Assembly: GCA_017477245.1 (NCBI GenBank)
Contig: JAFUWY010000029.1
Coordinates: forward strand, 1 to 64,000
Direction of reading: 5' to 3'
Source: Bacteroidales bacterium
GTDB lineage: Bacteria; Bacteroidota; Bacteroidia; Bacteroidales; UBA932
DNA length: 64,000 nt
Made by a program: the position numbers and the translations under genes. Of this stretch, positions 50,498 to 59,232 are shown in pieces (the stretch's first letter is position 1; every line of letters begins with the position of its first letter). The notes beneath the pieces are model-generated. The model was not told the origin of the DNA, did no database searches, and worked only from the letters and a program-made list of their open reading frames with translations.

Positions 50498-52342
50498 TTA
50501 TTCAACCGTAACCGACTTCGCCAGGTTGCGCGGCTGGTCCACGTCGCGCCCCTTGGCGATGGCGATGTGGTAGGCCAGCAGCTGCAGCGGGATGATCGAC
50601 AGGATGGGCTCGAAGCACTCCTCCGTGTCCGGAATCTCGAAGTACCAGTCCGACAGGGCCTTGACGTCCTTGTCACCCTCGGTGATGACGCTGATGATGC
50701 GTCCCTTGCGCGCCTTGACCTCCTGGATGTTGCTGAGGATCTTCTCGTAGTTGCCCCGGCGCGGGGCGATCACCACCACCGGCATCTCCTCGTCGATGAG
50801 CGCGATCGGGCCGTGCTTCATCTCGGCGGCCGGATAGCCTTCGGCGTGGATGTAGGAGATCTCCTTGAGCTTGAGCGCCCCCTCGAGGGCCACCGGATAG
50901 TTGTAGCCGCGTCCCAGGTACAGGAAGTTGTGGGCATAGGTGAAGACCTTGGCCAGCGCCTCGATCTCGGCGTCATGCTCCAGGATCCGGGAGATCTTGT
51001 CCGGGATGGTCTGGAGCTCCTTCACCAGGGCGGCGCGGCGCTCGTCCGTGACGGTGCCGAGCTGCTCGGCGAGGCTCATCGCAATCAGGAAGAGCGTGGT
51101 CACCTGGGCCGTGAAAGCCTTGGTAGAGGCCACGCCGATCTCCGGGCCGATGTGGGTATAGCAGCCCGTGTCGGTGGCGCGGGCGATGGAAGAGCCCACC
51201 ACGTTGCAGATGCCGAACAGGAAGGCGCCCGCCTCGCGGGCCAGGTTGACGGCCGCCAGCGTGTCGGCCGTCTCGCCGGACTGCGAGATGGCGATCACGA
51301 CGTCGGAGGCGTCGATGACCGGACGGCGATAGCGGAATTCCGAAGCGTATTCGACTTCGACCGGCTTGCGGGTCAGCTCTTCGATCAGGTATTTGCCGAT
51401 CAGGCCGGCGTGCCAGGAGGTACCGCAGGCGCAGATGACGATGCGCTTGGCGCCGAGCAGACGCTCGCGGTTGTCGATCACGCCGGAGAGCTTGACCTCG
51501 CCGAGTTCCGGATGGAGACGGCCCTTCATCGAGGCGCGCAGGGTCCGCGGCTGCTCGAAGATCTCCTTGAGCATGAAATGCGGGAAGCCGCCCTTCTCGA
51601 TCTCGGAGAGGCTCATCTCCAGTTTCTGCACCTCCGGCGAGTACTCCGTGCTGGACAGGTCGGTGATCCGCAGGTCCTGGCCGCGCTGGATGAAGGCGAT
51701 CTGCTCCTCGCCCAGGTAGACGACCTTGTTGGTGTATTCGATGATCGGGGAAGCGTCGGAGCCGACGAAGTACTCGTTCTCCCCCACCCCGATGATCAGC
51801 GGGCTGCCCTTGCGGGCCGCGATCATCTTGTCGGGTTCGTTCTTGTCCATGATCACCAGCGCATAGGCGCCGACGACGTGGCGCAGGGCCATCGGCACGG
51901 CCTCCTCCCAGCTCACGCCCCGGGAGTCCATCATGTACTGGATCAGCTGGATGACCACTTCCGTGTCGGTCTGGCTCTGGAAATGGTAGCCCTGGCGGGT
52001 GAGCTCGGTCTTGAGGGACTGGTAGTTCTCGATGATGCCGTTGTGGATCAGGGCGAGGTTGTGGTTCTCGGAGTAGTGCGGGTGGGAATTGATGTCGCTG
52101 GGCTCGCCATGCGTGGCCCAGCGGGTGTGGGCGATGCCGATGTTGCCGGACACGTCCTTGTCGGCCGCGACCTTCTCCAGGTCCCGGACCTTCCCCTTGG
52201 TCTTGTAGATGACGAGTTCGCGGTTGTCGTTGATCAGCGCCACGCCGGCGCTGTCATATCCGCGGTATTCGAGGCGGGTCAGACCCTTGATGAGGATCGG
52301 ATAAGCCTGGCGGCCTCCGACATATCCAACAATTCCACACAT
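50498..52342 (-). CDS. glmS: Glutamine-fructose-6-phosphate aminotransferase
   Basis: 614 residues, full length. The N-terminal amidotransferase begins with the catalytic Cys (MCGIVGYVGGRQAYPI), followed by two SIS domains (CGTSWHAGLIGKYLIEEL, AISQSGETADTLAAV, EGYPAAEMKHGPIALIDE) and the C-terminal DQPRNLAKSVTVE. It makes glucosamine-6-P for peptidoglycan and amino-sugars, including those of the capsule. The 43-base gap before it is too short for a glmS ribozyme. Confidence 0.97.
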   Translation of the reverse strand: MCGIVGYVGGRQAYPILIKGLTRLEYRGYDSAGVALINDNRELVIYKTKGKVRDLEKVAADKDVSGNIGIAHTRWATHGEPSDINSHPHYSENHNLALIHNGIIENYQSLKTELTRQGYHFQSQTDTEVVIQLIQYMMDSRGVSWEEAVPMALRHVVGAYALVIMDKNEPDKMIAARKGSPLIIGVGENEYFVGSDASPIIEYTNKVVYLGEEQIAFIQRGQDLRITDLSSTEYSPEVQKLEMSLSEIEKGGFPHFMLKEIFEQPRTLRASMKGRLHPELGEVKLSGVIDNRERLLGAKRIVICACGTSWHAGLIGKYLIEELTRKPVEVEYASEFRYRRPVIDASDVVIAISQSGETADTLAAVNLAREAGAFLFGICNVVGSSIARATDTGCYTHIGPEIGVASTKAFTAQVTTLFLIAMSLAEQLGTVTDERRAALVKELQTIPDKISRILEHDAEIEALAKVFTYAHNFLYLGRGYNYPVALEGALKLKEISYIHAEGYPAAEMKHGPIALIDEEMPVVVIAPRRGNYEKILSNIQEVKARKGRIISVITEGDKDVKALSDWYFEIPDTEECFEPILSIIPLQLLAYHIAIAKGRDVDQPRNLAKSVTVE

Positions 52343-52343
52343 A

Positions 52344-52371
52344 TTACAAGTCTTTTCGGAAAAACTTGTAA
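52344..52371. promoter_or_regulatory. Hairpin just before glmS
   Basis: TTACAAGT (52344-52351) pairs with ACTTGTAA (52364-52371), with inner TTTTC/GAAAA pairing, giving ~13 pairs with one bulge. It begins 2 bases before the glmS start codon and could hide the start or end the upstream transcript. Confidence 0.4.
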
Positions 52372-52385
52372 ATATAGGAATTTTC

Positions 52386-52769
52386 TCAGAAATCCATCGC
52401 GTCCATCAGCTCCTCGAGCTGGCGGCGGTCCCGCTTGGTGGGCCGTCCGGCCCCGCGGTCCCGCTGCAGGACGACCGTCTCCCGGGGCGCATGGAGCTTG
52501 GCGCGCTCGCTGTCCGGCGTGAGGTCCTCGGCGAATTCCGGGACGAGCTGCGCGCCCATCCGGCTCTCCGTCACCTTCAGCACCCGATAGGAGAACAAGG
52601 CCGAGCCCTTGCGGACCTCCAGCACGTCCCCGGCCTTGACGGCCTTGGACGGTTTGGCATTGACGCCGCCCAGCTTCACCTTGTTGCCGTTGCAGGCGTC
52701 CGTGGCGTCGCTCCGGGTCTTGAACACCCGGATCGCCCACAAATACTTATCGATCCTTACACTGTCCAT
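52386..52769 (-). CDS. hslR: S4-domain RNA-binding protein, Hsp15-like
   Basis: 127 residues. The S4 domain is at the N-terminus: RIDKYLWAIRVFKTRSDATDAC then GGVNAKPSKAVKAGDVLEV. Hsp15 binds stalled 50S subunits carrying nascent chains. The basic C-terminal tail (DRGAGRPTKRDRRQLEEL) is typical of this family. Its start lies next to the palindromic element at 52781. Confidence 0.88.
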   Translation of the reverse strand: MDSVRIDKYLWAIRVFKTRSDATDACNGNKVKLGGVNAKPSKAVKAGDVLEVRKGSALFSYRVLKVTESRMGAQLVPEFAEDLTPDSERAKLHAPRETVVLQRDRGAGRPTKRDRRQLEELMDAMDF

Positions 52770-52780
52770 AACGGTTCACC

Positions 52781-52956
52781 GTCGTCCGTCAGGCATAGCC
52801 CTTCCCGGACCTGTGCCACCCTCGGCAGAACCACCCCAAAAATCAGCAGATTTTCGGGGGCCCCGGTGGCTTGCCCTTCGAGGGGCCCACAGCTTGCTGT
52901 GGGAGGGGCCGCTGCTAGCAGCGGCGGTCGGGGAAGGGCTATGCCTGACGGACGAC
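52781..52956. repeat. Palindromic element with 26-bp perfect terminal inverted repeats (copy A)
   Basis: Arms at 52781-52806 and 52931-52956 are perfect complements of 26 bases. The interior holds nested hairpins: CCCACAGC-TT-GCTGTGGG and GCCGCTGC-TA-GCAGCGGC. Interior blocks GCCACCCTCGGC and GTGGGAGGGGCCGCTGCT are shared with copy B at 55591, whose arms are different in sequence. Confidence 0.85.
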
Positions 52957-52966
52957 ATATCAGTAG

Positions 52967-53641
52967 TTATCTTCGACTGTTTCCAAGAGAAATGTAATAG
53001 AAGAGGGTCGCGAGCGAACCGATCGCGGCGATGACATAGGTATACGCCGCCCACTTGAGGGCATCCACCGCCATCGGACGTGTGGTCGCATCCACGATGC
53101 CGGCCCCGTCAAGCCACTGCACGGCCCGCTGGCTGGCATTGATCTCCACCGGCAAGGTCACGAAGCTGAAGAAGGTCGTCAGTGCGAACAAGCCGATGCC
53201 GACCCACAGCAGCTGCGGGAACACGTTCAGCATCAGGATGCCGGCCAGCAGCACCCACTGCACCGTGTTGTTGGCGAAGGTCACGACCGGCACCAGCGCG
53301 GAACGCAGACGCAACGGCGCATAGCCCTGGGCATGCTGGATGGCATGCCCGGTCTCGTGCGCAGCCACGGCGCAAGCCGCCACCGACGCGGAATCATAGA
53401 CCCCCTCGCTCAGGTTGACCGTCTTGTCCTGGGGATTGTAATGGTCCGTCAGCTTGCCGCTCACGGACTGGACCGTAACATCCGTGATCCCGTTCTGCGC
53501 CAGCATCAGGCGCGCCACGTCGGCGCCCGTCAGTCCGCGCGGGGAAGGAACCCGGGAATATTTCGTGAATCTGCTGGAAAGCATCTGCTGGATGATGAAC
53601 GAAAGCACCATCACGGCAAGCATCAGGAACCAAATATTCAT
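52967..53641 (-). CDS. Membrane zinc metallopeptidase, YugP-like
   Basis: 224 residues with an N-terminal membrane helix (WFLMLAVMVLSFIIQQML), zinc motif AAHETGHAIQHAQGYAPLRLR and further helices (VVTFANNTVQWVLLAGILML, ALTTFFSFVTLPVEINASQ). This is the PF04298-type neutral zinc peptidase common in Bacteroidota and Firmicutes. Substrates are unknown. Confidence 0.9.
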   Translation of the reverse strand: MNIWFLMLAVMVLSFIIQQMLSSRFTKYSRVPSPRGLTGADVARLMLAQNGITDVTVQSVSGKLTDHYNPQDKTVNLSEGVYDSASVAACAVAAHETGHAIQHAQGYAPLRLRSALVPVVTFANNTVQWVLLAGILMLNVFPQLLWVGIGLFALTTFFSFVTLPVEINASQRAVQWLDGAGIVDATTRPMAVDALKWAAYTYVIAAIGSLATLFYYISLGNSRR

Positions 53642-53721
53642 TTCGATGTCGTCATTAAAAGTTTACCGTATCTGCGAATATACGAAAAGTCTGCCAAACC
53701 CGCCCATGCTGACAGGCAAAA

Positions 53722-53754
53722 AGATAGACGGGAGGCCCGAACAGGTCTCCCGTC
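53722..53754 (-). terminator. Terminator after rubrerythrin
   Basis: Leftward, GACGGGAGACC (53754-53744) pairs with GGCCTCCCGTC (53737-53727), 10 of 11 plus a G-T pair, followed by TATCTTTTTG. Lies 31 bases after the rubrerythrin stop. Confidence 0.7.
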
Positions 53755-53784
53755 CACTCATCGCTGCAGGACGCGGACGCGGAA

Positions 53785-54333
53785 CTACTTCTCGAAGAAC
53801 CGCTTGTACAGTCCCTGGAAACCGGCGCCGTGACGGGCTTCGTCCTTGGCCATCTCGTGGACGATGTCGTGGATGGCATCGTAGTTCAGCGCCTTGGCGC
53901 GCTTGGCTATGGCCAGCTTGCCCTCGCAGGCGCCGCACTCGGCCTCCATGCGCTTCTTGAGGTTGGTCTTGGTGTCCCAGACCACCTCGCCGAGGAGCTC
54001 GGCGTAGCGCGCGGCGTGGCCGGCCTCCTCGAAGGCATAACGGCGGAACGCCTCGGCGATCTCGGGGTAGCCCTCGCGCTCGGCCTGGCGGCTCATCGCG
54101 AGGTACATGCCCACCTCGGAGCACTCGCCACGGAAATCGTTGCGCAGGAACTCCATGATCTCGGCATCCTCGACGACACCGTCGCCCAAGCGGTGCTCGC
54201 AGGCCCACTCGAGGCCTTCGCCCTTGATTTCGACAAACTTATCGGCCTTGGCACGGCACTGCGGGCACTCTGCGGGAGGGTTCTCCCCTTCGTAGACGTA
54301 ACCGCAAACGAGACATCTGAATTTCTTCTTCAT
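53785..54333 (-). CDS. rbr: Rubrerythrin with N-terminal rubredoxin domain
   Basis: 182 residues. The rubredoxin-like domain comes first ([20 protein letters not shown] with two CxxC pairs), followed by the four-helix di-iron domain ([55 protein letters not shown]). The order is the reverse of classical rubrerythrin. These proteins reduce peroxide in anaerobes. A promoter is visible at 54353-54384. Confidence 0.93.
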   Translation of the reverse strand: MKKKFRCLVCGYVYEGENPPAECPQCRAKADKFVEIKGEGLEWACEHRLGDGVVEDAEIMEFLRNDFRGECSEVGMYLAMSRQAEREGYPEIAEAFRRYAFEEAGHAARYAELLGEVVWDTKTNLKKRMEAECGACEGKLAIAKRAKALNYDAIHDIVHEMAKDEARHGAGFQGLYKRFFEK

Positions 54334-54352
54334 ATGGATAAAAATTAGTCCT

Positions 54353-54384
54353 GCAAGTTAATCAATCTTCCGGTAAACTGCAAA
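54353..54384 (-). promoter_or_regulatory. Promoter of rubrerythrin gene
   Basis: Leftward TTTG (54384-54381), 20-base spacer, TAACTTGC (54360-54353), one base off consensus at the -7 box. Predicted leader about 13 bases. Confidence 0.55.
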
Positions 54385-54392
54385 TTTCGGAA

Positions 54393-55568
54393 TCAGTCAT
54401 AATTGCCCGCCGGATTCTTGGGATCGTGCACGCACACGTCCCAGATCTTGCAGCACAGGTCCTCGCCCTCCGGGCCGGACACGTAGAGCGTCACGACATA
54501 GTGGGCACCGTCCTGCTTGTACTCGTGGACGGGGTTCTGCTCCGTCGATGTCGTACCATCGCCGAAATCCCACTTCCACGAAGTGACGTTGCCGTAGCTC
54601 TTGTCCGTGAAGACCACGCGCCGGGTGTCAGGCACGACATAATGGTCCCAGGCCGCCTCGACCGGACGGCGGAACTGCTTCTCGAGGGGCATCAGCGTGA
54701 AGAGGCGCTCCATGGAAGCGTTGCCGAACATGCGGTGGTGCTTGGAGAGGTTCCAGAAGCCGTCGTTGCCGCGGCCGCCGTCGTAGTCGATCACCGCCCA
54801 GCAGAGGCCGATCTTCTTGCCCTCGTACAGGCGGCTCTCGGTCGAATAGGCCGGGCCGTCCGGGCTGGCGAAGTCGAACGGGGTGATGTAGAACTCGAAC
54901 CGGAGCTTGCCGGACTCGCCATGCTTGAAGTCATAATCGTAGGCATAATTGGCATACGGGAGCTCCTTGAGCCACTGCTGCACACCCCAGACCATCGTCC
55001 AGGCCTTGCCGGGCGTCGGCGGGGTCATGATGTGGTAGTTCTGGGCATGGACGTTCTGCAGCGAGAAGAAGGCGTCATAGCGGCTGAGCACCTCGCTGTT
55101 GAGCCGGAACTCGTCGGTATGGGGGCCGCCCGACAGGTCGGCGTCCACCACGATCTCGAAGGTATCGTTGCGCAGCTGGAGCTGGTTGAAGTCCCAGAAA
55201 TTGTCGTAGGCCTCATAGTAGAAATAGAGACGGTTCAGGCCCTCGACCCAGCCCACCTTGACCTTGATGTCGAGCGTGGACTTGTCGATGCCCTGGTGCT
55301 TGCCACTGTCGTCCCACATCTCCTCCATCGGCACGACATAGCTGTCCGGGACGATGTCCCAGTCGGAGAAGTCGCCGTCGATCCGCGGGATCTGGTTCTT
55401 GGGGAACTGGAAGACCTGGAAACCCGGCTCCGTGACCTGCACGGTCAGGTCCAGTTTCTGCTGTGCGGGCTGCGGCTGCGCCGCCGGCGCCTGCTGCCCC
55501 TGCCGGGGCCGCTGCGCCATGCACAGCACAGGCAACATCAAAAGCCCGAGAACTAATAATTTACGCAT
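54393..55568 (-). CDS. Secreted protein with CBM9-like and PKD domains
   Basis: About 391 residues from ATG 55568 (MRKLLVLGL), signal peptide ending at MAQ, then a Gln/Pro/Ala-rich linker. The middle (IPRIDGDFSDWDIV, LYFYYEAYDNFWDF, RLNSEVLSRYDAFFS) looks like the carbohydrate-binding 'DOMON/CBM9-like' fold often fused to glycan-active proteins. The C-terminal PKD domain is WKWDFGDGTTSTEQNPVHEY. It follows the hydrolase gene and probably binds the same glycan at the surface. Confidence 0.72.
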   Translation of the reverse strand: MRKLLVLGLLMLPVLCMAQRPRQGQQAPAAQPQPAQQKLDLTVQVTEPGFQVFQFPKNQIPRIDGDFSDWDIVPDSYVVPMEEMWDDSGKHQGIDKSTLDIKVKVGWVEGLNRLYFYYEAYDNFWDFNQLQLRNDTFEIVVDADLSGGPHTDEFRLNSEVLSRYDAFFSLQNVHAQNYHIMTPPTPGKAWTMVWGVQQWLKELPYANYAYDYDFKHGESGKLRFEFYITPFDFASPDGPAYSTESRLYEGKKIGLCWAVIDYDGGRGNDGFWNLSKHHRMFGNASMERLFTLMPLEKQFRRPVEAAWDHYVVPDTRRVVFTDKSYGNVTSWKWDFGDGTTSTEQNPVHEYKQDGAHYVVTLYVSGPEGEDLCCKIWDVCVHDPKNPAGNYD

Positions 55569-55590
55569 ATGTGATTCGTTGGTCTTATTC

Positions 55591-55743
55591 TGACCTGCCC
55601 GTTTCTGGCAGACGGTTGCCTTCACGGAACCCGTAGCCACCCTCGGCTCCGTAAGAGGGAGGGGCCCGCTGACGCAGTCAGTGGGAGGGGCCGCTGCTTG
55701 CAGCGGCGGTTCCGTGAAGGCAACCGTCTGCCGGGGCAGGTCA
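55591..55743. repeat. Palindromic element (copy B)
   Basis: Arms of 23 bases at 55608-55630 and 55709-55731, extended outward after a small bulge by TGACCTGCCC (55591-55600) and GGGCAGGTCA (55734-55743). The interior shares GCCACCCTCGGC and GTGGGAGGGGCCGCTGCT with copy A. Its nested hairpin CCCGCTGAC/GTCAGTGGG replaces CCCACAGC/GCTGTGGG of copy A: different bases, pairing kept apart from one G-T pair. It ends 2 bases before the hydrolase stop codon. Confidence 0.85.
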
Positions 55744-55745
55744 TG

Positions 55746-57470
55746 CTAGTACTTATACAGCTGAACCTTGATGAATTCCGGGGACGGACGGCCGAAGTCG
55801 AGGCCCTGGCCGGAATAGTTCTCCTCGATGGCGGGGAGGATGTCGTAGCGGAGTTGGATCTCGTCACCGTTGAGCCAACGGCCCGGCACCCAGTTGCCAT
55901 CGGCATCGAAATCGCCATGGACGACCTTCGCAAGACCCACGGTCTCCTTGCCCTCCTTGGGCTGGAAGACCACGCGGATGTTGGATCCGAGGAAGGTGAA
56001 GTTGTCGGCATCGTCCTGGATCACGATGGCATAGCCCTGGGCATCCGGAGCATAGGTACCGCCGGTACGTTGCGGGGCGCCGCCGTTGCGGCGGCCGCTG
56101 GACACGAGCTCGAATTGGACCTTGTAGTCACCCATCACGACCTCGTCCTTGACGCGGGTCGGATTGAGGGCCTTGACCCACGTACCGTGGATACGACCCT
56201 CGGCCTGGGCCTTCAGGATCTCCTTGGAGAAGCAGCCGGCCTTCTTGTAGAACTGGGCGAAGGTCTGGTTCTGCGGAGTCGTGGCGCCGCTCTCGAGGCC
56301 GAACGGGCTGTAGCCGATGGCACCCATCTCACCGATGGCGAAGGCAGCGTTGGCCGCACCACCCTGTCCGGCATGGGACTCGGGGATGAAGACGGGGTTG
56401 CCGCTGCGGGAATACATCCGCAGGATGGTCGGGAAGTCGGCGAGGTAGATATCCGGGCTGAGGATGTCGATGGCCGGAGCGCCGGCACGCCAGATGTCAT
56501 GGTTCTGGGCCTGCGGGCCGCCGGAAGGATAGTTGCCGGGGCGCTTGTCCTCAGGCTGGACGATCCAGGCGTTGACGAAGGTCGGCAGGTCGTACTCGGC
56601 CTTGCCGGCGGCGGAGACCTTGTTCATGTAGGAAGCATAGTTCCAGGCCATGAAGATCTCGTCGGTGCGGTCGCCCTTGCCGAAGACTTCCTCCCAGGTG
56701 CCGGAGGTCTTGCAGCCGCTCTTCTTCCAGGCGTCCATGGTCTCGGGAAGCAGGGTATCCTTGTGGGCGACGAGCCAGTTCATGAGCTCGGCGGGCACGG
56801 GGCCGGCGAAAGCGGCGTTGGCGGCCGGGCTGTAGTCACGGGTGTAGCCGTGGAGACCCACTTCGTTCTCCATCTGGATCATGATGACGGTCTGGTCCAC
56901 GGAATCGATCTCCTTGATATGCTTCATCATGGCGGCGTAGGCCTTGCCGTCGGCTTCGGCCGTCGCCATGCCGAGGGTGCTCAGGATCGGGAGCTTCTTG
57001 CCCTCCTTGGTGAGTGCGGGCGGATACTTGGCATTGTCCTTCTTGACCCAGACCGGGTGGTAGGAGCTCATGCCGTTCTTCCAACTGCCGAACCAGAGGA
57101 TGGCGAGCTTGAGGTCGTTGGCACGGGCGGCCTTGATCATCTCGTCGACGACGGTGAAGTCGAACTGACCCTGCACGGGCTCGACCTGCTCCCAGGTCAC
57201 GACGGCGAGGACGGTGTTCATGCCTCCTTCCTTGAGGTTCTTCCAGAGCGGCTCCATGTAGGCCGGGCTGGAGGCGGAGGAGTTGCGGAGCTCGCTCGCG
57301 AGGGCGAGGAACGGCTCACCCTTGACGATCAGCTGGGTGACAGGGCCCCGCTTCTCGAGATGGGGCTGGGGAAGGTTGGAGGCGGCCGGCGCCTGCTGCT
57401 GCGGAGCAGTGTTGCAGGCGGCCAGGACGAGCGCTGCGGCGCTCAGGAAAAAGGCTGTAAAACGCTTCAT
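55746..57470 (-). CDS. Lipoprotein glycoside hydrolase, GH35/GH42-like with DUF5597-type C-terminus
   Basis: 574 residues with a lipoprotein signal (FFLSAAALVLAAC). The TIM-barrel part shows PAYMEPLWKNLKEGGMNTVL, VTWEQVEPVQGQFDF and the probable acid/base Glu in MIQMENEVGLHG; SPDIYLADF and FIPESHAGQG, with a candidate nucleophile Glu, follow. This is the beta-galactosidase-like GH group with a DUF5597-type C-terminal domain common in Bacteroidota. The precise substrate is not known. Confidence 0.8.
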   Translation of the reverse strand: MKRFTAFFLSAAALVLAACNTAPQQQAPAASNLPQPHLEKRGPVTQLIVKGEPFLALASELRNSSASSPAYMEPLWKNLKEGGMNTVLAVVTWEQVEPVQGQFDFTVVDEMIKAARANDLKLAILWFGSWKNGMSSYHPVWVKKDNAKYPPALTKEGKKLPILSTLGMATAEADGKAYAAMMKHIKEIDSVDQTVIMIQMENEVGLHGYTRDYSPAANAAFAGPVPAELMNWLVAHKDTLLPETMDAWKKSGCKTSGTWEEVFGKGDRTDEIFMAWNYASYMNKVSAAGKAEYDLPTFVNAWIVQPEDKRPGNYPSGGPQAQNHDIWRAGAPAIDILSPDIYLADFPTILRMYSRSGNPVFIPESHAGQGGAANAAFAIGEMGAIGYSPFGLESGATTPQNQTFAQFYKKAGCFSKEILKAQAEGRIHGTWVKALNPTRVKDEVVMGDYKVQFELVSSGRRNGGAPQRTGGTYAPDAQGYAIVIQDDADNFTFLGSNIRVVFQPKEGKETVGLAKVVHGDFDADGNWVPGRWLNGDEIQLRYDILPAIEENYSGQGLDFGRPSPEFIKVQLYKY

Positions 57471-57506
57471 GGGTATTGGTGAATATTAATGATAGTTTCC
57501 GGTATG

Positions 57507-57538
57507 TAAAGGTAATGTTTTCTGCCCGGTTTTTCAAA
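57507..57538 (-). promoter_or_regulatory. Promoter of the glycoside hydrolase gene
   Basis: Leftward TTTG (57538-57535), 20-base spacer, TACCTTTA (57514-57507), one base off consensus. Predicted leader about 30 bases. Confidence 0.55.
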
Positions 57539-57596
57539 TGGGGTGCAGCCGGCCCGGCGTCCAAATCAGTCATAAATGCGTCGTATTCCGGTCAAC

Positions 57597-57635
57597 TTTC
57601 AAAAAAAAGGAAGGTGCCCTACTCGAGCACCTTCC
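57597..57635 (-). terminator. Terminator of rng
   Basis: GGAAGGTGC (57635-57627) and GCACCTTCC (57617-57609) form a perfect 9-base stem with a 9-base loop, followed by at least eight Ts on the leftward strand. The stop codon of rng (57621-57619) lies in the loop. Confidence 0.88.
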
Positions 57636-59184
57636 CATTCTCATCCGTGATTTCATACTGCAGGATGCCGTGTTCGGTCACTTCGACCAGGTCCAGCCTG
57701 CATTTGTACTTTCGTTTCCACTTGCGGAGGAAGGAGTTCCATCCGCGCGTCAGGTAGGCGCCCAGGATGTGGCCCACCTTGACGGTCAGGGTCTTGTGCC
57801 CCTTCTCTACGAGATCGGCGATCTTGCGCTCGATCTCCTCGTCGATGACCACGGTGGAGGTGATCCTGCCGGTGCCGTGGCAAAGGGGACATTTCTCGGT
57901 CGTGTTGATCTCCGTCACGGGGCGGATCCGCTGGCGGGTGAGCTGCATCAGGCCGAACTTCGTCAGGGGCAGCACGTTGTGCTTGGCCCTGTCGGCGGCC
58001 ATCAGGTCCCGCATGTACTTGTACAGGTCGTTGCGGTGCTCGGGCTTCGCCATGTCGATGAAGTCGACGATGACGATGCCGCCCATGTCGCGCAGACGCA
58101 GCTGGCGGGCGATCTCCTCGGCAGCGAGCTTGTTGACCTCGAAGGTATTCTCCTCCTGGTCGGTGGTCTTGGCCCGGATGCCGCTGTTGACATCGATCAC
58201 GTTGAGCGCCTCGGTGGTCTCGATGACGAGATACGCACCCTGCTTCATCGGTACCACCTTGCCGAACGAGCTCTTGATCTGGCGGGTCACTTCGAAATGG
58301 TCGAAGATCGGCTCCCGGCCTTCGTAGAGCTTGACGATCTTCTCCTGCTCGGGAGAGATCAGGGAGATGTACTTGCGCGTCTCCTCGTACACTTTCCTGT
58401 CGTTGACATGGATGTTGGAGAACGAGTCATTGAGCAGGTCACGCAGTACGGTCGTGGTCTTGGAGTACTCGGTAAAGAGGAGTTTCACCCCCTTGGATGC
58501 TGCCACCTTCTTCCAGGAGCCCTCCCATTTCTCGATCAGGAGGCGCAGCTCGGCCACCAGGACGGCAGCCGTCTTGCCCTCCGCGGCGGTCCGGATGATG
58601 GCGCCGTAATTCTTGGGGAGGATGCTTCGGACGAGGGTCTCAAGTCTTTTTTTCTCCTCCTTGGAGGAGATCTTCTGGGAAACGCTCACCTTCTCGGCGA
58701 AGGGGAGCAGTACAATGTTGCGTCCTGCCAATGAAATCTCCGCAGTCAACCGGGATCCTTTCGTCGATATCGGCTCCTTCGTGATCTGGCACACCACCAT
58801 CTGTCCGGGCTTGAGGTGATCCTCGATCCGTCCCTCCTTGGCGAGGACCGGGCCGAGTTTCATCCCGGCGTAGAGCTTGGCGAGGTCCCGGTTGGGGTTG
58901 CTCTCGCGCACGAACGTGTCGAACGCGTTGAAATAGAGCCCCAGGTCCAGGTAGTGGATGAACGCCTCCTTGCTGTCACCGATATCCACGAAAGCGGCGT
59001 TCAGGGCGGGAAGGATCTTCTTGACCTTGCCGAGGAAGACGTCTCCCACCGAGAAGCTCTGACCCTGGTTCGATTCCCGGTTCAGCTCGATCAGCCGGTG
59101 GTTCTCCAGCAGAGCGATCCGGACCTCGGAGGACGATACGTCCACCACCAGGTCTTTTTCTGTTTTCGCGGTTTCCATTGTCAT
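57619..59184 (-). CDS. rng: Ribonuclease G/E family
   Basis: About 521 residues; start ATG 59184 or 59178. S1-type domain near the N-terminus (GDVFLGKVKKILPALNAAFVDIGDSKEAFIHYLDL read in pieces), the catalytic Mg-binding aspartates in NVIDVNSGIRAK and GGIVIVDFIDMAK, and the zinc-link CPLCHGTGRI. Length and lack of a long C-terminal scaffold point to RNase G. It processes rRNA and degrades mRNA. Confidence 0.94.
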   Translation of the reverse strand: MTMETAKTEKDLVVDVSSSEVRIALLENHRLIELNRESNQGQSFSVGDVFLGKVKKILPALNAAFVDIGDSKEAFIHYLDLGLYFNAFDTFVRESNPNRDLAKLYAGMKLGPVLAKEGRIEDHLKPGQMVVCQITKEPISTKGSRLTAEISLAGRNIVLLPFAEKVSVSQKISSKEEKKRLETLVRSILPKNYGAIIRTAAEGKTAAVLVAELRLLIEKWEGSWKKVAASKGVKLLFTEYSKTTTVLRDLLNDSFSNIHVNDRKVYEETRKYISLISPEQEKIVKLYEGREPIFDHFEVTRQIKSSFGKVVPMKQGAYLVIETTEALNVIDVNSGIRAKTTDQEENTFEVNKLAAEEIARQLRLRDMGGIVIVDFIDMAKPEHRNDLYKYMRDLMAADRAKHNVLPLTKFGLMQLTRQRIRPVTEINTTEKCPLCHGTGRITSTVVIDEEIERKIADLVEKGHKTLTVKVGHILGAYLTRGWNSFLRKWKRKYKCRLDLVEVTEHGILQYEITDENGKVLE

Positions 59185-59193
59185 CAATATCAA

Positions 59194-59222
59194 GAAAAAG
59201 CCCGCCGGATCTCCCGTCAGGC
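59194..59222 (-). terminator. Possible terminator or attenuator before rng
   Basis: AAAGCC and GGCTTT arms enclose a C/G-rich loop between the small basic gene and rng; Ts follow on the leftward strand (GGCTTTTTCTTG). Confidence 0.4.
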
Positions 59223-59232
59223 TTTCCTCGAC

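Noticed and set aside
52343..52385. glmS ribozyme
   Set aside because: The gap before glmS is only 43 bases and holds a simple hairpin; the ribozyme needs far more sequence.
50312..52522. 736-codon rightward ORF opposite glmS
   Set aside because: Antisense shadow of glmS with no recognisable domain.
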